The notes beneath the pieces were generated by a model that did not search any database, was not told the origin of the DNA, and saw nothing but the letters and a program-made list of their open reading frames with translations. Of a stretch of 64,000 bases of DNA, positions 1 to 8,787 are shown one piece after another. Source of the DNA: Pigmentiphaga litoralis (GTDB lineage: Bacteria > Pseudomonadota > Gammaproteobacteria > Burkholderiales > Burkholderiaceae_B). The stretch spans positions 3,782,001 to 3,846,000 of the forward strand of contig NZ_JACCBP010000001.1 in the NCBI RefSeq assembly GCF_013408655.1. Reading direction: 5' to 3'. How positions within the stretch are numbered: the stretch's first letter is position 1; each line of letters starts with the position of its first letter. A program made the translations under genes and the position numbers.

Positions 1-682
1 CCGACGGTGCAGACGACGGTGAGGTGCGTTTGATGGCCTCGCGCGCGGCGCCTTCGGCCTCGGCCGCGCGGCCCTGGAAGCGGCTGACCACAGCCCGCGA
101 CACAAAGTAGTCGGCAGCGGCGGGGCTGGACTCGACACCATTCTTTTTCAGTTCGTCGAGCAGGATCGCGCCGCGGCCTGCGGCACCGGTCTTGGCCAGG
201 TCGCCGGCCAGCAGCACGCCTGCGGCAAGGGTGTTGATGTCGGTGGGGCCGAGTGCTTTCAGGAAGCCCCCATAGGCGATGACGCCGTACTTGACCGCGT
301 CGGCGCTGTCACCGCGATACGAGTGGCCGGTCGCCATCAAGGTGTAGCCATAGGCCTGGTTGACGTTGCCCTCGCCCATCAGGCGCGCGATCTCGGCGTT
401 GAAGCGCTGGCCTTCCTGGATGGCAACGTCGTAGCGGCCGGCATCGAGTGCGCGCATGCCGGTCTCGAAAATCTGCTGGACGGCGACCGCGGGGTTGGCA
501 ACGGCGGAGGTGGCACCTGCGCCGGGGGCAGCCGCAGGTGCCTGCGCGGACGTCGACCCGGGCCCAGCGCCCGCGGCCTGCGCCACGGTATCCGTCGCGG
601 CCGCGCTGGCCAGCAGAGGCGCCAGGCTGAGCACTGCCGCCAGCACCATCACGTTCGTCGTTGCTTGAAGTCCACGCGCCAT
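1..682 (-). CDS. Exported TPR-like protein, C-terminal part outside window
   Basis: I read this frame by eye from an ATG at 682 to the window edge, so only the first 227 residues are present. It opens with a hydrophobic signal-like segment (VMVLAAVLSLAPLLASA, about residues 11-27), then an Ala/Gly/Pro-rich linker to about residue 62. Helical repeats of TPR character follow, as in FETGMRALDAGRYDVAI and YFVSRAVVSRFQGRAAEAEG. A weak Shine-Dalgarno (AAGGAC) precedes the ATG. Such N-terminal repeats often sit in front of a CHAT peptidase or other domain, but that part is not visible. The product is probably periplasmic. Function is not recognised. Confidence 0.6.
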   Translation of the reverse strand, partial: MARGLQATTNVMVLAAVLSLAPLLASAAATDTVAQAAGAGPGSTSAQAPAAAPGAGATSAVANPAVAVQQIFETGMRALDAGRYDVAIQEGQRFNAEIARLMGEGNVNQAYGYTLMATGHSYRGDSADAVKYGVIAYGGFLKALGPTDINTLAAGVLLAGDLAKTGAAGRGAILLDELKKNGVESSPAAADYFVSRAVVSRFQGRAAEAEGAAREAIKRTSPSSAPS

Positions 683-905
683 CTTGTCGTCCTTGTCGTT
701 CGCTGCCACGGCGGCGGCCCGGCAACGCGGCCCGCGCCATGTACGGCTGCCCATCATAACCGCCGGTTCTGGGCCCATGCAGGCACCGATACACCCTGCA
801 ATCCGGCCTTCCGCCCAAGCAGGACCCGCCGCGTGGCCTACACTTCACCCTTGCGGCCCGCGCTGTCCAGCCGCCCTGCCCGTCCGTCTTTTCTACTGCC
901 CGTCG

Positions 906-1934
906 ATGTCCGCTTACCTGATTGCCGCCTTCTACCAATTCGTCGACCTGCCCGACTTTGTCGAGCGCAAGCCGGCGCTGCTTGCCTGCTGCGAAGCCCA
1001 TGACGTGCTCGGCATGATCCTGCTCGCCGAAGAAGGCGTGAATGGCACCATTGCCGGCCCGCCCGCGGGCGTGCATGCCGTGCTGGACCACCTGCGGGCC
1101 TTCCCGGGCATGGGCGGCCTGCAGCACAAGGAATCGTTTGCCGACACGGCCCCGTTCTATCGCATGAAGGTCAGGCTGAAGAAAGAAATCGTGACGCTGG
1201 GCGTGCCCGGCATCAGCCCGACCCGCATGGCCGGCACCTATGTCAAACCGGAAGACTGGAATGCGCTGATCAGCGATCCCGACGTGGTGGTCATTGACGT
1301 TCGCAACGATTATGAAGTGTCGCTGGGCACCTTCAAGGGCGCGATCGATCCGCGTACTCGCCACTTCAGCGACCTGCCGGAATGGGTGGAAGAACAGGAC
1401 GTGCTCAAGGCCCGGCCCAAGGTGGCCATGTTCTGCACGGGCGGCATCCGCTGCGAAAAATCCACGGCCCTGCTGCGCGCGAAAGGTTTTGATGAGGTCT
1501 ATCACCTGGAAGGCGGCATCCTGAAGTACCTGGAAACCGTGCCGGAAGAGCGCAGCCTGTGGGAAGGCGAATGCTTCGTCTTTGATGAACGGGTGTCGGT
1601 CGGCCACGGGCTGAAGGTGGGCGACGCGGTGCTGTGCCGGGCCTGCCGCCATCCGCTGACCAAGGACGACCTGGCGTCTCCGTTGTACGAGGCTGGCGTC
1701 AGTTGCCCGCATTGCCACGGCACCAAGACCGAAGCCCAGCAGCGCAGCATTGCCGAGCGGCACCGGCAGGTGGAATTGGCGAAACAGCGCAATCAGCGGC
1801 ACATCGGCGCGCGTTTTCCGGCCGTGCCTGCCGCGCACAATGTGGCCGATGTCCCCGACGCGCCTGGCCGGAACGGCGCGACCGGCGTGGCCGCGCAGCC
1901 CGTCCGGCCCACTCCGGCGGACGACGCATCGTGA
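906..1934 (+). CDS. trhO: tRNA uridine(34) hydroxylase TrhO (YceA-type rhodanese)
   Basis: This 342-residue protein matches the TrhO family, which makes 5-hydroxyuridine at tRNA position 34 using oxygen. The N-terminal half (MSAYLIAAFYQF, then EEGVNGTIAG) is the acylphosphatase-like domain. The rhodanese domain spans about residues 120-215 and carries the loop CTGGIRC, with Cys177 and Cys183. The C-terminal region has two Cys pairs (CRAC, CPHC) usual in the family. I chose ATG 906 because it gives the family N-terminus; the open frame continues 74 codons upstream without resemblance. A GST follows with a stop/start overlap, so the two are probably co-transcribed. Confidence 0.9.
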   Translation: MSAYLIAAFYQFVDLPDFVERKPALLACCEAHDVLGMILLAEEGVNGTIAGPPAGVHAVLDHLRAFPGMGGLQHKESFADTAPFYRMKVRLKKEIVTLGVPGISPTRMAGTYVKPEDWNALISDPDVVVIDVRNDYEVSLGTFKGAIDPRTRHFSDLPEWVEEQDVLKARPKVAMFCTGGIRCEKSTALLRAKGFDEVYHLEGGILKYLETVPEERSLWEGECFVFDERVSVGHGLKVGDAVLCRACRHPLTKDDLASPLYEAGVSCPHCHGTKTEAQQRSIAERHRQVELAKQRNQRHIGARFPAVPAAHNVADVPDAPGRNGATGVAAQPVRPTPADDAS

Positions 1935-2608
1935 GCCCCCCGCTGCCAGTCCTGTATTCCTTCCGCCGCTGCCCCTACGCCATGCGTGCACGGCTGGCGA
2001 TCGCGGCGAGCGGGCAGACCTGCGAACTGCGTGAAATCGTGCTGCGCAGCAAGCCTGCGGAGATGCTGCAGGCGTCGCCCAAGGGCACCGTGCCCGTGCT
2101 GGTGGACACCGACGGCACTGTCGTGGACCAGAGCCTGGACATCATGCAGTGGGCCTTGCATCGGAACGATCCGGGGCAGTGGTTATCGCCCGATCAAGAG
2201 ACGGCCGACGCCATGTTCGCGCTGATTGCCGAGAACGATGGCGCATTCAAGCGGAACCTGGATCGCTACAAGTATCCGGATCGGTATCAGGGTGCCGCGG
2301 GGTCGGACCGCGCGAACGGCGCGGACGCCATCGCCGAGCGCGATGCAGGCGCGGCGTGGCTGCGCGGGCTGGACACCCGCCTGCAGGCCCATGCCTGGCT
2401 GTTCGGCAGCCGGCCCTGCCTGGCCGACATGGCCATTGCCCCCTTCGTGCGTCAGTTCGCCCACACCGATGCCGCGTGGTTTGCCGCGCAGGACTGGCCC
2501 GCGCTGCAAGCCTGGCTGTCCAGCATCCTGGACAGTGACGCCTTTGCCCACGTCATGCAGAAGTGGACGCCGTGGGCATCGGGCACGCAAGGCGTGGCCT
2601 TTCCCTGA
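1931..2608 (+). CDS. Glutathione S-transferase family protein
   Basis: The protein has 225 residues. The N-terminal thioredoxin-fold domain begins LPVLYSFRRCPYAMRARLAI, the glutaredoxin/GST-like CPYAxR motif at about residues 14-19. An all-helical C-terminal domain follows, with LADMAIAPFVRQFAH, the conserved GST helix-6 N-capping region. Start is GTG 1931, overlapping the TGA of trhO (GTGA), which implies translational coupling; the frame is open further upstream only as a shadow of trhO. Role is presumably glutathione conjugation or disulfide chemistry in the cytoplasm; substrate unknown. A 15-bp tandem repeat separates its stop from the convergent polyphosphate kinase. Confidence 0.85.
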   Translation: MSPPLPVLYSFRRCPYAMRARLAIAASGQTCELREIVLRSKPAEMLQASPKGTVPVLVDTDGTVVDQSLDIMQWALHRNDPGQWLSPDQETADAMFALIAENDGAFKRNLDRYKYPDRYQGAAGSDRANGADAIAERDAGAAWLRGLDTRLQAHAWLFGSRPCLADMAIAPFVRQFAHTDAAWFAAQDWPALQAWLSSILDSDAFAHVMQKWTPWASGTQGVAFP

Positions 2609-2627
2609 TCGCCCGCACGAAAGTCAT

Positions 2628-2702
2628 CAGTACACCGATCTTCAGCCCACCGACCTTCAGCACGCCGATCTTCAGCTCACTGACCCTCAGTACACCTCGG
2701 GC
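2628..2702. repeat. Five tandem 15-bp units between convergent genes
   Basis: Units begin at 2628, 2643, 2658, 2673 and 2688, each resembling CAGYMCRCCGAYCTT. The fifth overlaps the last codons of the polyphosphate kinase gene. On the minus strand every unit carries a TGA in register with that gene's own stop codon, so the array looks like serial duplication of the stop region. Confidence 0.85.
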
Positions 2703-3604
2703 ACGATGATGCTGTCCGGCACGGGGTTGCGCACGTAGTCGTCGTGGCGCACCCGCGGTGGCAGCACGATCGGCGCGTGCTCCACCTCTTCGTACGGCAT
2801 CTGCGACAGCAGGTGGTGGATGCAATTCAGGCGCGCTTTTTTCTTGTCCACCGCCTGCACCACCCACCAGGGCGCTTCCGGAATGTGCGTGCGCTCCAGC
2901 ATCACTTCCTTGGCCTTGGTGTAGTCCTCCCACCGGCGGCGCGACTCCAGATCCATCGGGCTCAACTTCCATTGCTTGAGCGGATCATGGATACGGCCCA
3001 GGAAGCGCAGATGCTGCTCTTCGTCGGAAATCGAAAACCAGTATTTGATGACCTGGATGCCCGAGCGCACCAGCATCTTTTCGAAGTCGGGCACCGACCG
3101 GAAGAATTCTTCGACCTCGTCTTCGGAACAGAAGCCCATCACGCGCTCGACGCCGGCGCGGTTGTACCAGCTGCGATCGAACAGGACCATTTCGCCCGCC
3201 GCCGGCAGGTGCGACACATAGCGCTGGAAATACCACTGGGTGCGTTCACGATCGTTGGGCGCCGGCAGCGCCGCCACCCGCGCAACCCGGGGATTCAGCC
3301 GCTGCGTGATGCGTTTGATCACGCCGCCCTTGCCAGCCGCATCGCGCCCTTCAAAGATGATCACCACCTTGTGGCGCGCCTTGACCACCCAGTCCTGCAG
3401 CTTGACCAGCTCGCCCTGCAGCCGGAACAGCTCGCGAAAGTAGCGCCGGCGTTCGGCACGTTCCTCGTCGGATGCATTCGGCGCCAGGCTATCCGACAGC
3501 CCGTCCAGCGGGCGGTCTTCCAGCTCCAGTTCAAGCTCTTCGTCGTAGCTGTCGGCCAGGTCCAGGCGGATGCGCCGGATCAAATCATCGTCGTTGCTTA
3601 GCAT
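2687..3604 (-). CDS. ppk2: Polyphosphate kinase 2 (PPK2 family)
   Basis: This 305-residue cytoplasmic enzyme uses polyphosphate to phosphorylate nucleotides (or the reverse). Visible motifs are the Walker A loop GRDAAGKGG at residues 86-94, the catalytic segment LFDRSWYNRAG around residue 143, and the lid-region arginines after it. The acidic N-terminus (DEELELELED) and overall length fit class I PPK2 enzymes that favour nucleoside diphosphate substrates, but the class cannot be settled by eye. ATG 3604 was preferred; 38 upstream codons in the open frame show no family resemblance. It is convergent with the GST and lies downstream of the ETHE1-like gene on the same strand. Confidence 0.93.
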   Translation of the reverse strand: MLSNDDDLIRRIRLDLADSYDEELELELEDRPLDGLSDSLAPNASDEERAERRRYFRELFRLQGELVKLQDWVVKARHKVVIIFEGRDAAGKGGVIKRITQRLNPRVARVAALPAPNDRERTQWYFQRYVSHLPAAGEMVLFDRSWYNRAGVERVMGFCSEDEVEEFFRSVPDFEKMLVRSGIQVIKYWFSISDEEQHLRFLGRIHDPLKQWKLSPMDLESRRRWEDYTKAKEVMLERTHIPEAPWWVVQAVDKKKARLNCIHHLLSQMPYEEVEHAPIVLPPRVRHDDYVRNPVPDSIIVPEVY

Positions 3605-3680
3605 GTCGAGGTCCGGACTAAAAAGGCGGTTGGACCACGACCCTACACCTGCCGCGCTGCAACCGTGTGACAGGGCTGGT

Positions 3681-4376
3681 TCACGGCTGGCCGCAAGCCA
3701 GGTTCGCAGGCACGGCAACGTCCATCAGGCGCGGATGCGGCAGGTGCAGGTTCTGCATGATCTCGATATACGCCTCGCGGGTCTTGCCCGCCAGCCGCGG
3801 GTTGCTGCGTTTTTCTTCACCAATGCTCGACGCCGTCCACCCCTTGTAATCGTGGCCCGGATACAGCGTGGTGTCGTCGGGCAACGTGAACAGCTGCTGG
3901 ATCGAATCCCACGACCGCCCCGCATCGCCGCCCTGGAAATCGGTCCGGCCCGTGCCACGGATCAACAGCGCGTCGCCGGTGAACACCGCGCGCGGATGGT
4001 CCGGTTCAAGCACGAAGCTGAACGACTCGTTGGTATGCCCCGGCGTGTAGCGTGCCTCCAGCACGACGCCGTCCACGCGCAGGCGCTCGCCATCCTGCAC
4101 CCGGTGCGACACGCAAGTGGCCTGCGAAAACTCGCCCATGACCGTCACGCAGCCCGTGTCATCACGCAAGTCACCCAACGCGGTCACATGGTCGGCGTGC
4201 GTGTGCGTGTCGATCGCATGCACCAGGCGCACATCCAGGTCGCGCAGCAGCGCCCTGTAGGCAGGCATCTGTTCCTTGACCGGATCAATCAGCAGCGCTT
4301 CGCCGCCCACTCGGGACGCAAGCAGATAGGTGTAGGTGCTGGACGTGGCGTCGAACAGTTGGCGGAACAGCATCAA
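3681..4376 (-). CDS. ETHE1-like persulfide dioxygenase (MBL fold)
   Basis: The 231-residue protein has the metallo-beta-lactamase metal motif THTHADH at residues 57-63. TPGHT, FTGDALLIRGTGRTDFQ and YPGHDYKG follow, all typical of ETHE1/sulfur dioxygenases that oxidise glutathione persulfide to sulfite with a mononuclear iron. The length fits bacterial single-domain forms without a fused rhodanese. Two consecutive ATGs (4376, 4373) could start it. It diverges from an aldo/keto reductase across an AT-rich 178-bp spacer with a strong inverted repeat. No dedicated sulfide:quinone oxidoreductase or sulfurtransferase is in view. Confidence 0.85.
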   Translation of the reverse strand: MMLFRQLFDATSSTYTYLLASRVGGEALLIDPVKEQMPAYRALLRDLDVRLVHAIDTHTHADHVTALGDLRDDTGCVTVMGEFSQATCVSHRVQDGERLRVDGVVLEARYTPGHTNESFSFVLEPDHPRAVFTGDALLIRGTGRTDFQGGDAGRSWDSIQQLFTLPDDTTLYPGHDYKGWTASSIGEEKRSNPRLAGKTREAYIEIMQNLHLPHPRLMDVAVPANLACGQP

Positions 4377-4500
4377 AACACTCCGTAGAAACGCGTCGCG
4401 CGTTATTCCATATGAGTATAAGCAAATAGCCTAAAGAGATATACAACACCGCAGCCAAGGCAGTCTGTATAACCAAGCCCAACAACTGGCTGGCCGTCTT

Positions 4501-4524
4501 TTTAAATGACGTATATCATTTAAA
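4501..4524. promoter_or_regulatory. Inverted repeat, probable operator
   Basis: Arms TTTAAATGA and TCATTTAAA (9 bp, perfect) flank a 6-bp spacer CGTATA. It sits in the AT-rich divergent intergenic region, 30 bp upstream of the aldo/keto reductase ATG at 4555. The regulator is unknown. Confidence 0.6.
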
Positions 4525-4554
4525 GCCTTGATGGCATTCCGATGGAGCATTTCC

Positions 4555-5619
4555 ATGAACTTCCTGACCTTCGGCCGCCGCAGCGGCCTGCGTGTGTCTG
4601 AACTCGCTTTCGGCACCGGCAACTTCGGCACGGGCTGGGGCCACGGCGCCGAACGCGACGAAGCGCGCGCCATGTTCGACGGGTACCTGGACGCAGGCGG
4701 CAACTTCCTGGACACCGCCGACACCTATCAGGCCGGGCAGTCCGAAGTGCTGCTGGGGGAATTCATCAAGGGCCAACGCGACGATCTGGTGGTGGCCACC
4801 AAGTACACGATGGGCGCCCTGCCCGGCGGCGGCGCAGGCGTTTCGGCCACCGGCAACAGCCGCAAGAACATGATGCGCTCGGTCGACGCGAGCCTGACGC
4901 GGCTGGGGACCGACTACATCGACCTGCTCTGGACGCACCTGCCCGATGGCGTCACGCCCATGGAAGAAATCCTGCGTGGCTTTGATGACCTGGTCCGCTC
5001 GGGCAAGATCCTGTACGCGGGCCTGTCCAACTTTCCGGCGTGGCGCGTCGCGCGCGCCGACCTGCTGGCCGAACTGCGCGGCTGGGCGCCGCTGGCCGGC
5101 ATCCAGATCGAATACAGCCTGGCCGAACGCACGCCCGACCGCGAACTGCTGCCCATGGCCGAAGCCCTCGGCCTGGGCGTGGCCACCTGGTCGCCACTGG
5201 GCGGCGGTTTCCTGACCGGCAAATACCGCAACCAGGACGCCAACGCCGATGCGCGCCTGACCAAGCTCGGCATGCTGGTCCACACCGAAACCAATGCCCG
5301 GCAGACCGCCCTGCTCGACGCCGTGACGTCCGTGGCGGCGCAGGTCGATGCCCCCGCCACCCACGTCGCGATCGCGTGGCTGCTGGCGCGCGCGCGGCGC
5401 TCCACCACCGGCATCGTGCCGATCCTGGGATCGCGCACCCGCGCCCAGTTCGATGCGACGATCGGTGCGCTTGCCCTGAAACTGGACGACACGCAGTTGC
5501 AGCAGCTGGACGACGCCAGCGCCATTCCGCTGGGCGTGCCGCACGACCAGGCGGCGTCCAGCACGGCCTCGTTGAACGGACGCAAGACCGTGGCGCCAAG
5601 GGTCGTGCCGGTGGTGTAA
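4555..5619 (+). CDS. Aldo/keto reductase
   Basis: This 354-residue protein is an NADPH-dependent (beta/alpha)8 oxidoreductase. It shows the family signature GGNFLDTADTYQAGQSE with the catalytic Asp and Tyr, TKYTMG with the catalytic Lys, and LWTHLPDG with the catalytic His position. The C-terminal cofactor loop IVPILGSRTRAQFD is also present. ATG 4555 was chosen over 4528 because MNFLTFGRRSGLRVSELAFG is the canonical N-terminus. It resembles the YajO/Gre3-like branch; substrate unknown. The next gene, a LysR regulator on the same strand, begins 43 bp after its stop. Confidence 0.9.
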   Translation: MNFLTFGRRSGLRVSELAFGTGNFGTGWGHGAERDEARAMFDGYLDAGGNFLDTADTYQAGQSEVLLGEFIKGQRDDLVVATKYTMGALPGGGAGVSATGNSRKNMMRSVDASLTRLGTDYIDLLWTHLPDGVTPMEEILRGFDDLVRSGKILYAGLSNFPAWRVARADLLAELRGWAPLAGIQIEYSLAERTPDRELLPMAEALGLGVATWSPLGGGFLTGKYRNQDANADARLTKLGMLVHTETNARQTALLDAVTSVAAQVDAPATHVAIAWLLARARRSTTGIVPILGSRTRAQFDATIGALALKLDDTQLQQLDDASAIPLGVPHDQAASSTASLNGRKTVAPRVVPVV

Positions 5620-5662
5620 TCGGCGATTCCCCCGTCGGCCTGGCCGACTCCCTGGCGCCCCG

Positions 5663-6598
5663 ATGCATGCCTTTTCCCCGCTGATCCGTTACTTTGAAGA
5701 AGTCGCCACCCAAGGTTCGGTGCGCCGCGCCGCCGAGCGCCTGCATATCGCGCCGTCGGCGGTCACCCGCCAGATCATGAAGCTGGAAGAGGCGCTGGAC
5801 ATGCAGCTGTTCGACCGGCTGCCGCGCGGTGTGCGGCTGACGTCCGCAGGTGAACTGCTACTGGCGTCGGTGCATCGGCTGCAACGCGACTTCGACAGCG
5901 CCATCACGCAGGTGGATGCACTGAAGGGGCTGCGGCGGGGCCGCATCTCGATCGGCGTCATGCAGCATTTCAGCGATCAGGTGATTCCGGATCTGATCAC
6001 TGAACTCCATGCGCAGTACCCCGGCATCGTCTTTACCGTGTTCGTCGGCAATTCGGACGACATCGTCGATCGGATTGCCAAGGGTGAGCTCGACATCGGC
6101 CTGTGCTGGGAACCCCCCGCCTCCGCCCCCGTGCGACGGGTGCGTACCGCCGCCATGCCTATCGGACTGGTGGTGCGTCCCGATCATCCGTATGCCGCCC
6201 GCAAAAGCGTACGGCTGCGCGAATGCGCGCGCCTGCCGTTGATCCTGCCGACGGACGACATGGAGCTGCGCCGGGTGCTGGACAGCACGCTGCATGGCGC
6301 TGCGGAAAGGCTCGACCCCATGACCGAAACCAATTCGATTGCGACCCTGCGGCAGCTGACGCTGCTGGGAACGGGCGCCGCCATCATGGCCCGCATCAAC
6401 ATCGTGCGCGATATCCGCGAGGGGCGGCTGGTGCACGTCCCGTTGTCGGACAAGGGCGTGAAGTCCTTCCACTTCGCCTTGCTGGTGCGCAGTGAACGCA
6501 ATCTGTCGGTGGCCGCGGCCATGTTGCTCGAGCTGCTGGAAAGCCGCTTCAATGGCTATGTCGGCCACGACACCGGACGCAAGTCTGCGTTGCCTTGA
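5663..6598 (+). CDS. LysR-type transcriptional regulator, module 1
   Basis: The protein has 311 residues. The winged helix-turn-helix occupies about residues 5-65 (VRRAAERLHIAPSAVTRQI, then LFDRLPRGVRLTSAG). A periplasmic-binding-like effector domain follows from about 95 (GRISIGVMQHF). It lies directly upstream of, and in the same direction as, a substrate-binding protein and a 2-oxoglutarate-type oxygenase, with 92 bp between regulator and binding protein. It therefore probably controls them in response to the imported or oxidised compound. The same three-part layout recurs at 22.1-25.2 kb. Confidence 0.9.
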   Translation: MHAFSPLIRYFEEVATQGSVRRAAERLHIAPSAVTRQIMKLEEALDMQLFDRLPRGVRLTSAGELLLASVHRLQRDFDSAITQVDALKGLRRGRISIGVMQHFSDQVIPDLITELHAQYPGIVFTVFVGNSDDIVDRIAKGELDIGLCWEPPASAPVRRVRTAAMPIGLVVRPDHPYAARKSVRLRECARLPLILPTDDMELRRVLDSTLHGAAERLDPMTETNSIATLRQLTLLGTGAAIMARINIVRDIREGRLVHVPLSDKGVKSFHFALLVRSERNLSVAAAMLLELLESRFNGYVGHDTGRKSALP

Positions 6599-6690
6599 AG
6601 TGAACGCAGCCATCGAAAAACGGTGCTAGTTGGCACCCCAGCGCGATAGTAGAGTGCAGCCTTCCCCAGTCACTGTCGAAGGCCAATCCC

Positions 6691-7755
6691 ATGCGGTCAT
6701 TGTTTTCCTTGCCTCGCCGCGCCGTGTTGCTCGGCCTGCTTGCCCTGTCCGCGGCCACGATCGCCATTCCTGAATCGGCCAGCGCACAGGCCGCGGCACC
6801 GTCCCCCGTCAAGATCCGTTTTCAGCTCGACTGGCGCTTCGAAGCCAGCGCGATCCCCTACATCCTTGCGCAGCGCAAAGGGTATTTCGCGCAGGAAGGG
6901 CTGGACGTCGCGATCAACGTCGGGTCCGGCGCATCGGCCACGGTGACGCGTCTGGCCACGGGTACCGTGGACATGGGCGTGGGGGACATGTCGTCGGTGA
7001 TCGAGTTCGCCGCCAACAATCCGCAACTGCCCGCGCGTGCCGTGTTCCTGGTCTACGAGAACTCGCCCGCCGCCATCATGACCCTGAAGAAAACGGGCAT
7101 CCGGCGCGTGGCGGACCTGAAGGGCAAGACCATCGGCAGCCCGGTCAACGACGGCGCGCGCAAGGTCTTCCCTTTGCTGGCCGCGGCCAATGGCCTTGCG
7201 CCAACCGATGTGACGTGGATGTCGATCGAACCCGCGATGCGTGAAACGATGCTGGTGCGGGGGCAGGTCGATGCGATCGCCGCCTACCTGGCGTCGGGGC
7301 TCATGTCGCTGGAAAAGCTGGGCGTGCCCGCCGATCAGATCGAGATCCTGCCCTATGCCGACAACGGCGTGCAGATCTACGGCAACGCGGTGCTGGCCAG
7401 TACCGCGTTCCTGCAATCGCACCCCGATGCGGTACGCGGCTTTCTGAAAGCCGTGGCGCGCGCGTTCAAGGACATGTATGCGGATCGGGCAGAAGCCGTC
7501 CGTGCACTGAAGGCGTTCGAACCGCTGGTCGAAGTGCCGGTGGAAACCACGCGCCTGAATATCTTCCTGGACCGGCAGGTCGACACGCCGCTGTCCCGCC
7601 GCAACGGCATCGGGGAAATCGACCCGCAGCGCCTGCAGCAAAACATTGACCGGCTGGCCCCGGAAATGAAATTGAAGACGCGCCCGGACGCGGCGGGTCT
7701 GATCGACATGCGCTACCTGCCGTCCCGCGCCGAACGCACCGTGATTGCGAATTGA
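6691..7755 (+). CDS. ABC-type substrate-binding protein (SsuA/THI5/NMT1-like), orphan
   Basis: This 354-residue protein has a Sec signal peptide (about residues 1-32, ending ASAQA). The SsuA/THI5-like domain begins IRFQLDWRFEASAIPYILAQ, followed by GYFAQEGLDVAI, the family's typical first lobe. These proteins deliver nitrogen heterocycles, sulfonates or pyrimidine-like compounds to an ABC importer. No permease or ATPase gene is adjacent. The neighbour 12 bp downstream is a 2-oxoglutarate-type oxygenase. It is clearly paralogous to the binding protein at 23156 (shared TLDW/QLDW, GYF.QE.LDV, DMSSVIE/DISSVVE). Confidence 0.88.
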   Translation: MRSLFSLPRRAVLLGLLALSAATIAIPESASAQAAAPSPVKIRFQLDWRFEASAIPYILAQRKGYFAQEGLDVAINVGSGASATVTRLATGTVDMGVGDMSSVIEFAANNPQLPARAVFLVYENSPAAIMTLKKTGIRRVADLKGKTIGSPVNDGARKVFPLLAAANGLAPTDVTWMSIEPAMRETMLVRGQVDAIAAYLASGLMSLEKLGVPADQIEILPYADNGVQIYGNAVLASTAFLQSHPDAVRGFLKAVARAFKDMYADRAEAVRALKAFEPLVEVPVETTRLNIFLDRQVDTPLSRRNGIGEIDPQRLQQNIDRLAPEMKLKTRPDAAGLIDMRYLPSRAERTVIAN

Positions 7756-7767
7756 GCAGGCTCAATC

Positions 7768-8787
7768 ATGAACAGCACTGAAACGACCAGCACTGAGATG
7801 TCGTCCATGGCCACCTTGCCCACGCAAGCCGCGGCGCCGCTGACGGTGCCCACCGTCGCCTTCGGCCGCTTCCGTGATGGCAGTGCCGCCGAACGTCAGG
7901 CCATCGCCGCCCGGATCGTTGCCGCAGGCGAGACCTACGGCTTCTTCTACCTGTCGGACAACGGCGTCGCGCGCACCCAGGTCGATGCGGCGTTCGACGC
8001 GGCACGTGCGTTCTTTGCACTGCCGCTGGCCGATCGCATGGCCTGCCGGGCGGGTGAAAAGCGGCAGAACCGCGGCTACCAGCCGATGTTCGACACGCAG
8101 CAACGGGCCGAGGCCACGCCGGATGGCAAGGAATCCTTCGACATGGGGTTTCCCTTTTCGGCGGATGACCCGGGCGTCGTGGCCGGCCTGCCTTTCCACG
8201 GCCGCAACACCTGGCCGGACCTGCCGGGCTTTCGGGACACGATCGAAGGCCTGTACACCCGTCTGCTGGCGACCGGCCACGACGTGCTGCGCGCCATGGC
8301 CCTGGGGCTGGGCGCCGACCCGGAACTGTTCGCGCGCCAATGCCAGCGGCCGTCCACCAATATGCGGCTGGTGCACTACCCGCCGCAGGATCAGATTGCC
8401 GGGCGCACCGACAAAGGCGCGGGTGCGCATACCGATCGCGGCCTGATCACCCTGCTGCTCAATGACAACGAGGCCGGACTGGAAGTGCAGTCGCTGGACG
8501 GCACGTGGATCGCCGTGCCGCCGCAACAAGACGCCCTGATCGTCAACGTCGGGCAGTTGATGACCCGCTGGACCAACGGCAGGTTGCGGTCGGCCGTGCA
8601 TCGGGTCATCAACGCGTCGGGCCGCGAACGGTATTCGATCCCGCAGTTCCACCACCCTGATTATCACGCGGTGGTGGACCCGCGCGACCTGCCGCTGACC
8701 AAGGAACCGGCATTTGATGCGGTGGTGGCCGGCGACTTTGTCGCGAAGGGCTTTGGCGCCGATCGCGCGTCCTGGAAGACCCCTTAA
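7768..8787 (+). CDS. Isopenicillin-N-synthase-like Fe(II)/2-oxoglutarate oxygenase
   Basis: The protein has 339 residues. An N-terminal DIOX_N region (about 27-130, with GFFYLSDNGV) precedes the double-stranded beta-helix core. Iron ligands are His221 and Asp223 (GAHTDRG) and His278 (AVHRV); Arg288-x-Ser290 is the expected 2-oxoglutarate carboxylate clamp. A cytoplasmic oxygenase acting on a small molecule is likely; related proteins act in the degradation of xenobiotics or heterocycles. ATG 7768 starts 12 bp after the binding-protein stop; internal Met11 or Met14 are possible starts. Its last four bases overlap the convergent quinone oxidoreductase gene. Confidence 0.88.
   Translation: MNSTETTSTEMSSMATLPTQAAAPLTVPTVAFGRFRDGSAAERQAIAARIVAAGETYGFFYLSDNGVARTQVDAAFDAARAFFALPLADRMACRAGEKRQNRGYQPMFDTQQRAEATPDGKESFDMGFPFSADDPGVVAGLPFHGRNTWPDLPGFRDTIEGLYTRLLATGHDVLRAMALGLGADPELFARQCQRPSTNMRLVHYPPQDQIAGRTDKGAGAHTDRGLITLLLNDNEAGLEVQSLDGTWIAVPPQQDALIVNVGQLMTRWTNGRLRSAVHRVINASGRERYSIPQFHHPDYHAVVDPRDLPLTKEPAFDAVVAGDFVAKGFGADRASWKTP

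Noticed and set aside
309..1991. 560-codon minus-strand frame across trhO
   Set aside because: Antisense to the clear TrhO protein, and out of frame with the true exported protein starting at 682.
4285..4485. 66-codon frame with a hydrophobic start (MLGLVIQTALAAVLYISLGY)
   Set aside because: The hydrophobic part is an AT-rich promoter read as codons and the rest is a shadow of the ETHE1-like gene; no ribosome-binding site.
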